Shown piece by piece: positions 32,025 to 43,066 of a stretch of 64,000 bases of DNA; position 1 is the stretch's first letter; every line of letters begins with the position of its first letter. The DNA is taken from positions 2,675,501-2,739,500 of the forward strand of contig JANEZZ010001959.1 in assembly GCA_026122225.1 (NCBI GenBank), in the 5' to 3' direction. Position numbers and translations under genes: made by a program. The notes beneath the pieces were generated by a model. It had not been told where the DNA came from, did no database searches, and saw nothing but the letters and a program-made list of their open reading frames with translations. This DNA is from Heloderma charlesbogerti. Its lineage: Eukaryota; Chordata; Lepidosauria; Squamata; Helodermatidae.

Positions 32025-32469
32025 GCTAAGCTTCCTTGCCCAGTATCAGATTACCTTTAGGCATGAGCACCAAATCTGTAAATATGTTCCTCTGTTGCTG
32101 CACCATTTCCAACATGTGGTAGGATATTTCTTTGTAATAGGATGTAGTTTTACTGAGGTATGATGCCATGCAGTCATTACTAGAATGCATGCTTTATTTA
32201 CTAGTACATTATAAGCTTCTCATTTGATAACTACCACCTCAGCTAGACATGTGAATTGTGATATAACCAAGTGGGTTCTAATGGGAGATGGGCAGAGCCT
32301 GTCAATTGCAATCCATAAGTAATGCAGGATGGGTGAGATATTTGTTTTGGTTTGTTTTTGATCAGAATTTATCCAATTTGCACCTCTGGGAATCAAACAC
32401 AGACCTGATCACAATCTACAGTCTGAAGTCCATACATTTCCAAGCATGTGATGCAATTCGTGCAACAAA
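32025..32469. other. No gene seen
   Basis: Nothing recognised with confidence. It may hold the unrecognised left part of the next element. Confidence 0.35.
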
Positions 32470-32741
32470 AATGTGCTAAAAATGTGCACTTTTGAAAAAT
32501 GTGCATGGAAAAAATTTATACATTTGACAAATGTGCATAAAGATGCTTTAGTCAATGGGGCAAAAATGTGTACATTTTAAAAAGTGCACAATTGATGTGT
32601 ACATTTGGGAAACTGCGCAAAAATATCCACAAATTTTCATGTGAATTTTCAAGCTTGCAATGGGCATGAGGCAGAATGATCTTTGAGGTGGAATTTGGAG
32701 AACCTTGATGAGCTCGAGTTTTCCTGAGTTGCACATCCCTA
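32470..32741. mobile_element. hAT element (TAGGGATG family), right part
   Basis: Ends GTTGCACATCCCTA. The interior is a series of AAAATGTGCA / TGTGTACATTT blocks, like the A-rich members at 8.8-9.3 and 26.3-26.7 kb. The left end was not identified. Confidence 0.5.
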
Positions 32742-32982
32742 GAAGTAAACTGAAAATAACTGGTTGATCTGCAGACTGAATAATTTATTTCTGGATGGCT
32801 GCTGCTGTCTCTGACTGTGACTCCCTTAGGCCTGGGCTAAAGCCTGATGCAGCAATGTGGATCATCAAAGATTTGACAGGTAGCATCAATGTTTATGTGC
32901 ATGCCAGACTGAGTGTTTGGAATTGTGAAGCCCATCCAGTGTCATTACTGCCAGTGCTAGCAAGAAGAAAGGGAGGTGCCAC

Positions 32983-33351
32983 TGGGGTGGCCATGTGTCC
33001 ACTTTTATAAAGCACAGTCCACTATTTGTAGGGCTGCCAGAGGACCATCCTCTATTTGAATGCATCCTCTGTATCCAATTCCAGTTTAGATTAAGATCCA
33101 TAAGAACTGTTGCCCATCACAAGTTAGCATTGGGACAGCACACTGAACAAGCAGGCACACTGGTTACCTAGTCGCAGTCTTCTGCACTATGGCAAGATGT
33201 ACTTTATTTCTATTTAAATTCTCATAATACTTCCTAAATTTGTGTCTTCCATCTAAATTATCATGTGCAAATTCTATAACAAAACTGTGTGCTCTTTTCT
33301 CTGTGTTTTTGGTGATGTGTTTCTTCTTTTTGCCGATTCATAAGCGGCCAA
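32983..33351 (+). mobile_element. hAT MITE (TAGGGTGGCC family)
   Basis: Left end TGGGGTGGCCATGTGTCC, right end CATAAGCGGCCAA. Flanks GGTGCCAC (32975-32982) and GGTGCTAC (33352-33359) match at 7 of 8. Carries the AGGACCATCCTC block and the GTTTTTGGTGATGTG right part. Confidence 0.75.
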
Positions 33352-33359
33352 GGTGCTAC

Positions 33360-36031
33360 CCCTCCTCCATGAGGTTGGCAGCAGCAGCAGTGATGATGTT
33401 CCAGGCCCTGGTACACCGGGGCAGCAACTTGACATGCCAACGTGGGTGTGTACTGTGATGGATGACCCACACTGGGAAGTGCAACAATGTACACAGTTGT
33501 CACATTAATTGAGGGCCAAACTACATGTTTTCTTAAGCACACTTTGAAAAAAGTAACACTGCCACTTTTATACTGAAGAGGAAGCAATGGATCAGCAGCT
33601 GTTGCTCTAGAGGAATGGTGACCATTAACAGTAAGTAGAAAGTTCTCTTCCCTTCTCCTGTCCTACAGGAGAGACTAGAAAGAAGTGGCTGTCAGGGTTG
33701 GGAAGGGGCTGCCCCTAGCAAAGAAGGCCCCTGGCAGTGCCCTTTTCTCTAAGCTCTGCTGCTTCCCAAAAGGGGTGAGGCAGTGAGAAGTGTGTAACCA
33801 AGAGAACACAGTGGCTGCTTCACCTCTTCTCTCAGGTGTTACCACTTCTAGTTGTTTAACCAGGTTCAGAATGACATCTGTTGAAAACCTGTAATTCTGT
33901 TTGAATTGTACTGTTTTCCATTCTGCTTTTTTAATTATTGTGCTGTTCCGTTTTTCTTTTGACATATGGTAGGCTTAAAATCCTTTCTTTGCAGGAAGAT
34001 TTCCTGAGAGAGTTTTGTATGACAAAAAGGTATGCAACAACATTCCCAGATGCTGGGTCACTAGTTAGAAGGGTAGCTAGTGGTGTAGGGATAAACAGTT
34101 AATTCAAAAAATAAAGTTCATGCAGACCTTTAAAAGTTCAAAGAGCAACCACTTAGTTTAATACGTAGGAGCTACTTTAATGTCATATGTTGTTTCCTAA
34201 GGAGATGAAGTTACAATATTGTGCATGAACACAAGCCTTAATACACCTCAAGTTCAGGAAATGTGAACCTTTGCAGCTTTTACACAGCTAAAATTCTGAC
34301 TTTTTTTTTTTTTTGAGGGAATGCTTTCCCCCACTGAGACCAAAGAAGTAATGCATTCTTGTATTCTTTTTCTTCCTAATCAGGAAAGGTTCTTTTCTTG
34401 GTTCTACTGGGAATGTTCCAATCCCACATTTTCAGAGAAAGTGAAATGTTTTCTGATTAAAAAGAGATCAAGACACAGAATTGTATGAGTACCATATTGT
34501 ACAGTTTGCCTGACATTTAGACAATGTAATTATTTCCAGCATTCCCTTTGAGGGGAACGTTTGTACTCCTCTCCCGATTTAAAAAGATTGGAAAGAAACA
34601 TTTCACTAATCTAGAGAATACTTTGAATGTAGGATAGTTTCTTATACCTGATAGCTTTCCTAGTGGAAATTCAACTGATGGCAGTTTTGAACCCCCAATT
34701 ACAGTCTTCCAATGTAGTTTTCAGGAAAATACTGTGTATTTCATAGAGTTTATGTTAGATGACATATCTTTAGTAACCCAGTCCCCAAACCATCCTAATG
34801 AAATGAGCTGAAGCAATCTTTGTTTGACAGAGGTGGGAGGGCAGACCACAAGCATTAACAAATGCAATAAATGAAACAAATATATGTTATGAATAATTAA
34901 AAACAGAAAGACAAAGAGAGTGGTCCTAACCCCCCAGATCCACTAGTAGGAGGGGGTTAGGGTGGGGTGGGGTGGGAGGCATGCTCCTAGTACACCCTCA
35001 GAATGCTAAGAAGGTGAAGGTCTAACACTAGCAGCGTGTAATGGGGGTTGATAGCTGGTGTTAGGCCCCAAAACAGGTTATTCTGGAGGCAAGACAAGGC
35101 AGGACAGAAGCTGCCGTGAGGTACAGGGAAAAAAACACACTCTCCCCCCACCCTCCAGCTCCTGCCCCAGCTGATGTAATCTGGCTGAGCTTTGGAAGTG
35201 GTGGATAATTCACCACTTTGTACATCCTCCACTGAGGAATATATTACTAGGGTTCACAGTGATGCGATGTATCCATACAGCCCTAATTGTCACTTTTTGC
35301 TGGGGCCAATCCATATTTTCTGGCATCTGTCATTGGTAATCCATTGTCCTAATTTTGCCCCCCGCCACCTTTGTGAGATATCCTGTTAAATGTTTGTTAG
35401 TGCGACTTCCTGCCTTGTCATTCTTCAGCATTCAACTCCCTCTTCAGAATGTCTGTGTTAAATCTCTGAGTAAGAAATGGATGCATTTTGTTGGCAGTGC
35501 AATAGTTTTCAGCAGTCTTAGTTCTGGGACCCACATTTTATGCTAAACATGCCTCCAGGGACTCACTTCGTATTCTTTAAAATATTTTAAAATTTACTTT
35601 AACATAATAAGAAATAAGAAAACGTAACCAGAACTACAGAGTACAAAGAGTTCTTTTTTCCACTGGATACATCTACAGAAACCAGTTCTGTGCTGTGATT
35701 ACACAGGATTATCAATAGAACTGTCTGCTTTTTGAATGCAGTTGTTCAAGATACTACATCTCTCGGGAATGGTCTCTGCTAAACTGGTGGTCTGAAGGCA
35801 TCATTACCCCTTGTTCACAAAATATAGAAATGGGAACCATATTTCTGTGTACAGAACTTGTTTGGCAAGACCTCTGGTCCATCTACTGCACTATCTTTCT
35901 GATAGTGCTATTTGCCATATTCTGGTATGCCATCCTTCAACAGTGTAAACCAACTTGGTTTTCCAGGGTGGTAGACCTACGGGGTGGTAAGTGAGGGTGT
36001 GACCCAGTAGCGGGTCCTGTCACACCATGGA
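33360..36031. other. Long unassigned stretch
   Basis: At 33505 the sequence GAGGGCCAAACTACATG starts a short repeat also seen at 51020, 54850 and 61080. The remainder (AT-rich 33.9-34.9 kb, G-rich 34.94-35.2 kb) has only chance frames of at most 108 codons and no repeat I can name. Confidence 0.45.
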
Positions 36032-36409
36032 GGGAGCAGTCCTATGCGGATCGACCGCTGCCTCTGACCCAGGGATGACTGCCTATCCACTGCAGGGTGA
36101 GAGGAGTGGTGAGGAGGGATCTCCTCAGCGCTCCTGCCACCCTGCTTTCACGGTTAGATAGCCAATTTTGGGGAGAGGTGTGTGGCCGGACAATACATAG
36201 GAAGCATCGTACCAGCACTTCCGACCTCCCCGCCCCGCCCCCAGGAATGCTCTGTTTTCCCTGTTTCGTGCTGCTCTTCTGAGCACAGAGCACGGGGCTG
36301 ATTCACACTGCCTAAGAGGTGGTGTGGGATGGGGTGGAGGTTGGTTTTCAGGGAACTGACCAATCCTATGGCCATCTAGCCACTGACTAGCAGCCATAGG
36401 ATTGCACCC
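36032..36409. mobile_element. Harbinger-like element N5
   Basis: Ends GGGAGCAGTCCTATGCGG and CATAGGATTGCACCC, TAA after the right end. Orientation is reversed relative to N3: TTTTCAGGGAACTGACCAAT lies near the right end. Interior contains CCTGCTTTCACGGTTAGATA. Confidence 0.65.
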
Positions 36410-36864
36410 TAAGGCACTATATAGTGCATAGCCTGCCATTGCACAATCACCAACATCTGTGGTGTGGTTTGAACTGTTAATTACACATTAGTTTTTTTTA
36501 TGGACACTCATCCTCTTGGCTTTGAAATCAATAGAGGACAGACTGCTGCTGCTGCTGCTGCAAAAAAAATGTATGCACTGTAGAACACAAGAATTAAAGA
36601 ACAGAAGAAGAGCCTTGCCGGATCAGAATAAAGGCCTATTTAGTTTAGCATCCTGTGTCCCACAGTGGTCAACCAGATGCCCATAGAAAGCTCACAAGGA
36701 GGACATAAGGGCAATAGCATTTTCCCATTGTTGTTCTCCAGCAACTGGTGTTTAAAGGAATGCTGTTTTGGATCCTGGAAGTAGCACAGTAGCCATCATA
36801 ACTAGTAGCAATTGATAGCCTAATCCTCCATGAAGTTGTCCAATCCCCTCTTGAAGCTGTCTAA

Positions 36865-36990
36865 GGGCACAATCCTATGCAGGTTTAGACAGAAAAAGGT
36901 CCTACAACGCCCAGCATTCCCCAGCCAGCTATGGAGAATGCTGGGAGTTGTAGGACTTTTTTCTGTCTAAACCTGCATAGGAGTGCACCC
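36865..36990. mobile_element. Palindromic MITE, Harbinger-like
   Basis: Ends GGGCACAATCCTATGCAGG and CCTGCATAGGAGTGCACCC; flanks TAA and GAA. Arms CTACAACGCCCAGCATTCC and GAATGCTGGGAGTTGTAG. Inserted in the CR1-like LINE. Confidence 0.85.
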
Positions 36991-37227
36991 GAAGTTGGTG
37001 ACCATCACTGCATCTCGAGGAAGTGAATTTCATACCCTAACTCTGCACTGTGTGAAGAAGTGCTTCCCTTTGACTGTTCTGAATTTCCCACCATTCAACT
37101 TCATTGGATGATCCCAGGTTCCGGTATTGTGAAAGGGGGAGGAAAATGTATCCACTTTTTCCACATCATGCCTTATTTTATACACCTCTATCATGTCCTC
37201 CCTACTCACATTTTTTTTCTAAACTAA

Positions 37228-37360
37228 GGGTGCAATCCTATGCATGCTTAGACAGAGAAAAGGCCTACAACTCCCAGCATTCCACAGCCGGTGAGGCTGA
37301 CTGGGGAATGCTGGGAGTTGTAGGCCTTTTCTCTGTCTAAGCATGCATAGGACTGCACTC
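37228..37360. mobile_element. Palindromic MITE with exact TAA duplication
   Basis: Ends GGGTGCAATCCTATGCATGC and GCATGCATAGGACTGCACTC, TAA on both sides (37225-37227, 37361-37363). Arms CTACAACTCCCAGCATTCC and GAATGCTGGGAGTTGTAG. The clearest copy for defining the family. Confidence 0.9.
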
Positions 37361-37745
37361 TAAATAAACCCTGCCATCATAACTGTTCCCTACAAGGAAC
37401 AGTTGCTCCAACACCCTGATCATTTTGGTTGTCCTTTTCTGAACCTTTCCCAGCTGTGCAATATCCTTTTAAAGGTGAAGTGTTCAGAACTATGTACAGT
37501 TTTCCAAGTAAGGTTGCATCACAAATTTCTTTAGAGGCACTACAATATTAGCAGTTTTATTTTTGATCCCTTTTCTAATGATCCTTAATATGGAATTTGC
37601 CTTTTTCTCACCTGATGCATACTGGCTCAACGTTTTCATTGAACTATCCATCACAACCCCAACTTCCCTTTCCTGGTCAATCACCATCAGCTCAGACCCC
37701 ATCAGAGTACATGTGAACTCCTGCCCCAAGATGCATCAGTGGAGG

Positions 37746-39339
37746 GCAAAAAAATCTTCTTCACACTGCTGTGTCTTGGTCACACTAGAGTGTGATGGGA
37801 TGCCAAGGCAGTGCGCAGAATGTTGGGGACCACTGGCGTTTATCCTGTATATGAGTAGTGAACCCATTCTTTGAGTGTGGATCCTTATGTAGCCAAAATG
37901 GCACCATGGATGCACAAGAGGGAGGTATCAGCAGGCTTGGGGTTTTTCAGAAGTACAAACAATCTATTACAACTCCCCCCTTCCTCACCAAACTGAGCAT
38001 TCTGCATGTCCAAGGAATCCAGAGTGACTGTTGCAGAGGAAACCATGGAAAACCAGTAGTTGTGTAGCACAGCCAGGGCTCACAGGGAGACAGAGATAGC
38101 GCCTTTTGTTTAAGAGGGATGTTGACATCATCTCCTAACCCCCCCCCCAAAAAAAATTCCCTGTTCCCTTTGGGTTTAGCTGCAATCCTTACAGTAGCTG
38201 TGTGGGAGAATGAGTTTTCTCAGCAACAATATATAATTGTGAGCTATCAGTGTTGCAAAGTATTTTAGGGTGGCCTGGTCTTGAATGGGCAATTAAGACC
38301 CAATAACTTTATGAAAGATCTGCTCCTGGTGGAGATGAAAACTAGAATGGGTTTGTTGATATGGTTCAACATAGCTGCCTGCATTTTTCGCTTCTGCTTG
38401 GGGGTGTGGCTATGTGTCTGCCATGATGAGTGCCCGCACTTCAAAATTCACCACTACACCACTGAAAACTGGGGGAAGGAGAATGGAATATCCTGGAAGA
38501 GGGTCTGTCTTTCAGTCTGGCATTATGAACAGGAGTACTTTGTACTGCAGTATTTTGATTCAGGTCTCACTAGTGAGGTGTCTAAAGGTTTTCACAGGCA
38601 TGAAACCACTGGAAACATTTTGTGAGGCAGTCCACAGTTCTGCTGTTTAGCCTTGCTCTCTCGCCCCCCTTCCTGCAATACCACGCCCCTCTATAATTTG
38701 AATTTTTCACACTAGACATGCCCCCATCCTGCATGGCATTTGATGTCTTGGTGGCATCGTTATACATGATGAAGCACAAGTGTTGGCTTTGTCAAAAAAT
38801 AACTGGGACATCAATCAAAGGCTCAAGCATTTTGATACTTATTCTTAATTTAAACTGAACTCAGATCCCACTGGAACTTTAACTTGCCTGGGAGGCTTAA
38901 TTAGACAAACTGTTGGGGAAAAATAGCATAAAACCTGTGGGTGAATTCCTTTTCGAAATTGTTTCATGGAGTTTTGATAGCTCCATGAGGATATGTGTGA
39001 ACTTTGAAGGCTCCTAAATGAAACTTTTTCTATAATGCTGTATTTCCTGAAGGAGATTTTTTTTTTTTAATAAAGAACAGCTATATTTTCAACTTATAAA
39101 ATTGCGGTAATATGGGAAATCTTTCCAAGTACGAAACTGATTTGTTGAATTACTTGTCAGAAAGATTTCTCCCCCAAAGGTGTCATTTTACACACACACA
39201 CACACACACATTCTAAAATGGGTAGTTAGGAAATCAGATAATCAGATCCTGGACAGTGGACTGGCTAACCCTGTCATTCATGTTTTAAAGGGGAATGCAC
39301 CAGAAATACACTTATGTACCCTTATTAGATGGACACTGT
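37746..39339. other. Unassigned; (CA)n at 39190-39210
   Basis: Only chance frames (largest 114 codons at 38281). About 38820-39060 is AT-rich, non-repetitive sequence. No gene recognised. Confidence 0.45.
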
Positions 39340-39420
39340 GTGTATTTTGCATTTTGTTGTAAATCGTCCTGAGAATTTTATTAAAGGGTGGTGTACCTAA
39401 GCAAATAAATAGATAATTAT
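39340..39420 (+). repeat. LINE 3' tail
   Basis: GTAAATCGTCCTGAGAATTT and GGGTGGTGTACCTAAGCAAA followed by an AATAAATAG end match other LINE tails in the window. Confidence 0.55.
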
Positions 39421-39760
39421 TTTGTTCTCTGGTATTAAGTATATATTTATTACTTGTTTAAAGTTTTTTTTTAATGCTGCTCCTCAAAGACTCCCAGAGT
39501 GGCTTACAGTAAAACAAAACAGTCCCTGCTTGCAGGCTTACTATCTAAAAAGACTCAGCACACAAGGAAAAAGGAATGGGAAGGGAAGTGTGTGTGTGTG
39601 GCATTAAGTCTTTCAGCAGGGCTGGTGAAATGGCCCTGCTTCCCACTCTCATCTACCTCAGTACAGCCTGCTGGAACGGATGGTAGTGGTGACTGCAGAA
39701 GGAGGAGGAGCCTTCATGGAGATGGTCTTCCTTGCCTCTGCTGGGAACAACTGCTGGGAG
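39421..39760. other. Unassigned repeat-like sequence
   Basis: CTCCCAGAGTGGCTTACAGT and CTGCTTGCAGGCTTACTATC look like an antisense LINE 3' region. A short (GT)n lies at 39588-39600. No gene. Confidence 0.35.
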
Positions 39761-39970
39761 CAGTGGAAGCTGGTGCCTCTGATTTTGGTGGGGCTGTAAA
39801 TCCATTCTGGGTTTCAGTCAGAACTCTAAAGGAGCTATCCGAGGTGCTGAATCTATTTTGGGGGATAGGGTTCAGCACCTTGGAGATATTCTTAGAGTTC
39901 TGGCTGGTTTCGAGTGAAACCCAGAGTGGATTCACGGTCCCACCTAAATTGGAGTCACCAGCCTCCACTG
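39761..39970. mobile_element. Foldback hAT MITE (CAGTGGAGGCTGG family)
   Basis: Ends CAGTGGAAGCTGGTGCC and CACCAGCCTCCACTG. Flanks GCTGGGAG (39753-39760) and GCTGGTAG (39971-39978) match at 7 of 8. The centre pairs GAGCTATCCGAGGTGCTGAA with GTTCAGCACCTTGGAGATAT. Confidence 0.85.
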
Positions 39971-40235
39971 GCTGGTAGTTACAGGTATCCATATATGAAT
40001 ATAAAACATCCCATTTAATTCCATTTCATTGGTTTCAATGAGATGGAAAAGTAAAAAAAAACATGGGTGTAGAAAAACTGCCCCCGCCTCCTGCCCTGGT
40101 AGCTGTTTGAGCCAGCAGGGCTCTGAATATGATGGTACCTGTGCCGCAGATCTTCCCCTGCCCCCCAGTACTTAGGACTGCTTTGCTTGCAGTCTCATGC
40201 AATCCTATATCTAAACATCATGAGAAGTCATTTTA

Positions 40236-40330
40236 GGGCACAGTCCTATGCATGTTTCGACAGAAAAAAAGGCCTACAACTCCCAGCATGCCCCAGACAG
40301 TTCTGCCGAAACATGCATAGGATTGTGCCC
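40236..40330. mobile_element. Palindromic MITE, shortened
   Basis: Ends GGGCACAGTCCTATGCATG and CATGCATAGGATTGTGCCC; flanks TTA and TTC. Left arm keeps CTACAACTCCCAGCATGCCC; the right arm's copy has been deleted. Confidence 0.75.
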
Positions 40331-40461
40331 TTCATTCATTTTGTTTCTGAAATTTGCATGGATGCTACAAAGATAATCCACACAGACTCCACCCAAGCTG
40401 CCCCCACTATCTTAGCTGAATGGGTGATCAGTGTTGGCTGATGCCCATGACTTTCTCCATG

Positions 40462-40640
40462 ATTTTATTTTTTCATTTCATTTATTATGTTTCTGTACCA
40501 CCCAAGAGCCAAAGCCCTCTGGGTGGTTTACAGAGATTAAAAACCTTAAAAATACAGAAATTGTACATAGTATAAAAACAGCTTACATAGAAAAATATAT
40601 AAGTGAAAGAAAGGCTCTAGTACCAGAGCAATGAATCTGC
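40462..40640 (-). repeat. LINE 3' end, antisense
   Basis: GTTTCTGTACCACCCAAGAG and AAGCCCTCTGGGTGGTTTAC match, in reverse, the L2/CR1-group 3' end also at 4.2 and 58.0 kb. Confidence 0.65.
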
Positions 40641-40664
40641 TTGATTAGTCAACGACATTCCTAT

Positions 40665-41451
40665 TAGGGATGGCGGAGAATTTCTCCATGAATCTCCGGG
40701 AGGCCGAATGCCAATGCATTCGGCCCCCCGAAATTGGTGGAGAAACGGTCCGCCCCCCCCCCGGAATGGGACTTACCTTTGGCGAATGTCCCTGGCGCTG
40801 GCGGCTCCTGGCGGTGGTTCGGCGGCGGCCGGTCTTCTGACCGGCTGCCGCCGCCGCCATTTCCCAGTAAAACAACAACAACAACAACAAACGTGATAGG
40901 CTACATAAAGATTTACGTAGCCTATCACAGCTAGATTTTCAAAAACCACCGTGATAGGCCACGTAAATCCTTACGTAGCCTATCACGGCTGACTTTGGGA
41001 AAAAAAAAAGCCCGTATGCAAATGGCGGCGCCCATGGGCGCTGCCATTTGTGTTCCTTATTTGGGCACGTGTAGTCTACGTAAATATTTACTTAGACTAC
41101 GGCGAAAATAAGGGCAACGCAAATAGCGTTGCCCTTATTTTTGCCGTAGTCTACGTAAATGTTTATGTAGACTACACGTGCCCAAATAAGGAATGCAAAT
41201 GGCGGCGCCCATGGGCGCCGCCATTTGCGTACGTGCTTCCCCCCCCCCAAAGTCAGCCGTGATAGGCTGCGTAAGGATTTATGTAGCCTATCACGGCTGA
41301 CTGCAGGGACGCAAACGGCGGTGGCTATGGCCGCCGCCATTTGCGACCCAGCAGGAGCAGAGGATTTGTGGCTGGAGGGACGGGGCGCCTCCCCCCCGGC
41401 CAGAATTTCGGCCAGAGGGACGGGGCGCCTCCCCCCCCCCGCCAAAATTTC
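40665..41451. mobile_element. Multi-hairpin hAT element B
   Basis: Left end TAGGGATGGCGGAGAATTTC; the right end is lost where a MITE arm begins at about 41452. The interior is a large palindrome centred at 41123 (perfect 14-bp inner arms 41107-41120 and 41126-41139). Outward on each side are a TACGTA-type hairpin (about 41068-41103; 41143-41179), a GC-rich ATGGCGGC hairpin (41020-41051; 41196-41227) and another TGATAGG hairpin (40951-40987; 41258-41295). Further units occur at 40893-40929 and 41310-41344. Frames here are artefacts of the repeats. Confidence 0.85.
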
Positions 41452-41550
41452 GGCAGAAAAAAAATCCTACAACTGCCAGCATGCCTGAGCCAGCCATGGT
41501 GGCTACGGCATGCTGGGAGCTGTAGGATTTTTTTTTTCTGTCTAAACATG
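41452..41550. mobile_element. Palindromic MITE, ends missing
   Basis: CTACAACTGCCAGCATGCC and GCATGCTGGGAGCTGTAG are present, but the outer GGGCACAATCC ends are lost on both sides. It abuts element B directly. Confidence 0.65.
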
Positions 41551-41756
41551 AGTACCACCATTGCATCCTTACTCATATCTGGAGATACAGGACAAAATTC
41601 CACTGGAACCTTCAGGATTTTAGAGGAAATATACAACTGGCTAATATGTAAGAGGCATTTCCTCTGGAATTTCTTAGAAGGGTTTTGCACATCTCTACAT
41701 GTAACAGTCTTACTTTTCAAAGAGAAAAGGAATGCAGTGAAGGGAATCCTTTACTC

Positions 41757-42320
41757 CTAAGAACATGAGAGGAGCCATGATGGATCAGACTAAGGGTCCA
41801 TCTAGTCCAGCATTCTGTTCACACAGTGGCCAGCCAGCTGCTCATGGGAAACCCACAAGCCAGACATGCATGCAATAGCACCTTCCCACCCATTTCCCCC
41901 AGCAACAGGTGTACATAAGCATACTGCCTCTGATACTGGAGCTAACATATAGCCATCAGGACTACTAGCCATTAATAGTGTTATTATGGATTTGTCCATA
42001 ATAATCTCTGTGGATTTGTCCATAATAATCTCCATGGATTTGTCCAATCCCCTTTTGAAGCCCTCCAAATTGGTGCCATCACCACATCTTGTGGAAGTGA
42101 ATTCCATAGTTTAACTATCCGTTGTGTGAAGAAGTCCTTCCTTTTATCTGTCCTGAATCTCCCATCGATCAGCTTCATGGGATGGCCCCATTGGGTTCTA
42201 GTATTGTGAGACAGGGAGAAAAATGGCTCCCTATTCACTTTCTCCACACCATGCATAATTTTATTTTGTACAACTCTACTCATTCCCCTCCAGTCACCTT
42301 TCTACTCAAAACCACCCCCA
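41757..42320 (-). pseudogene. CR1-like LINE 3' end, antisense
   Basis: The minus-strand frame 41984-42283 reads FRTDKRKDFFTQRIVKLWNS then LPQDVV near the C terminus. The 3' part at lower coordinates contains CATCTAGTCCAGCATTCTG. At 41988-42042 a 24-bp unit starting GGATTTGTCCATAATAATCT is present about 2.5 times, a local duplication not seen in the related copies. Non-functional. Confidence 0.85.
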
Positions 42321-42858
42321 ACCACATGTAGCTTTTCCACTCATGAGGGAAAGATATTGCTTGCCCTCTTACCCCATACTTGCCCATATTGTCAAGCTTG
42401 AACTAGACAATAGGTGCAACTCCACCCTCTTTGTGCTTTGACCTGTTAATGTGCCAGGCAATGGCATCACTATTTGAGACCCTCCATTCATCCCATTGAG
42501 TACCAAAGTGGTGGGATCAGTACTACTCATGACGCTGAGAGGAGGAACAGAGGCCATGATGTTTGGTGCCTGATGAGCTGGATGGAGTGGGGACGAGAGA
42601 ATATGGTGACCTACTTCTTGCTCCTTCACATCAGCTGTGATGTTGCTGAGTGGCAAGTGTGGGGAAGGGACAGAAAGTAGGGAGAGAAGAAATTAAGCTC
42701 AGCATGGTCCTTCCTCTCCAATATCTTATCTGCCTCCTCATAGAGGGGTCCCCCCAATGGCCATCCAGAGAGCAGTAGGTGATGGGGTAGTGGCAAAGAG
42801 GCCCCACATCAGTACCAGGGCCAGGATGGGCATAAAGGGGTCCATCAGGTCTGGCACT
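42321..42858. other. No gene seen
   Basis: Nothing recognised; frames at 42369-42680 are short and unconvincing. Confidence 0.45.
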
Positions 42859-43058
42859 CAGTGTAGGCTGGTGGCTCTGATGTCAGCAGGGCTGTGAATC
42901 CTCTCTGGGTTTCAGCCAGAACACTAAAGGAGCTATCCAAGGTGCTGAACCTAGATTGGAGATTGTGTTTAGCACCTTGGATTGCTCCTTTAGAGTTCTG
43001 ACTGAAAACCAGAGAGGATTCACAGCCCCATTGGTATGGGAGCCACCAGCCTCCACCG
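42859..43058. mobile_element. Foldback hAT MITE (CAGTGGAGGCTGG family)
   Basis: Ends CAGTGTAGGCTGGTGGC and AGCCACCAGCCTCCACCG. Flanks CTGGCACT (42851-42858) and CTGGGACT (43059-43066) match at 7 of 8. Centre pairs AGCTATCCAAGGTGCTGAA with AGCACCTTGGATTGCT. Confidence 0.8.
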
Positions 43059-43066
43059 CTGGGACT

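Larger units (their letters stand above)
36583..37745 (-). pseudogene. CR1-like LINE, C-terminal half with two MITE insertions
   Basis: The minus-strand frame 37490-37729 reads REVGVVMDSSMKTLSQYASG and IIRKGIKNKTANIVVPLKKF, the reverse-transcriptase C-terminal region of CR1-group LINEs. Downstream (lower coordinates) comes the 3' part containing GGATCAGAATAAAGGCCTAT and CAGTGGTCAACCAGATGCCC. Two palindromic MITEs (36865-36990 and 37228-37360) interrupt it. The target is restored when they are removed, so the LINE is older. Frames broken; no intact protein. Confidence 0.8.

Noticed and set aside
40890..41345. CRISPR-like alternation of repeats and spacers
   Set aside because: Units are self-complementary hairpins in mirrored order inside a eukaryotic hAT element. 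No direct repeats of constant length, and no cas genes.
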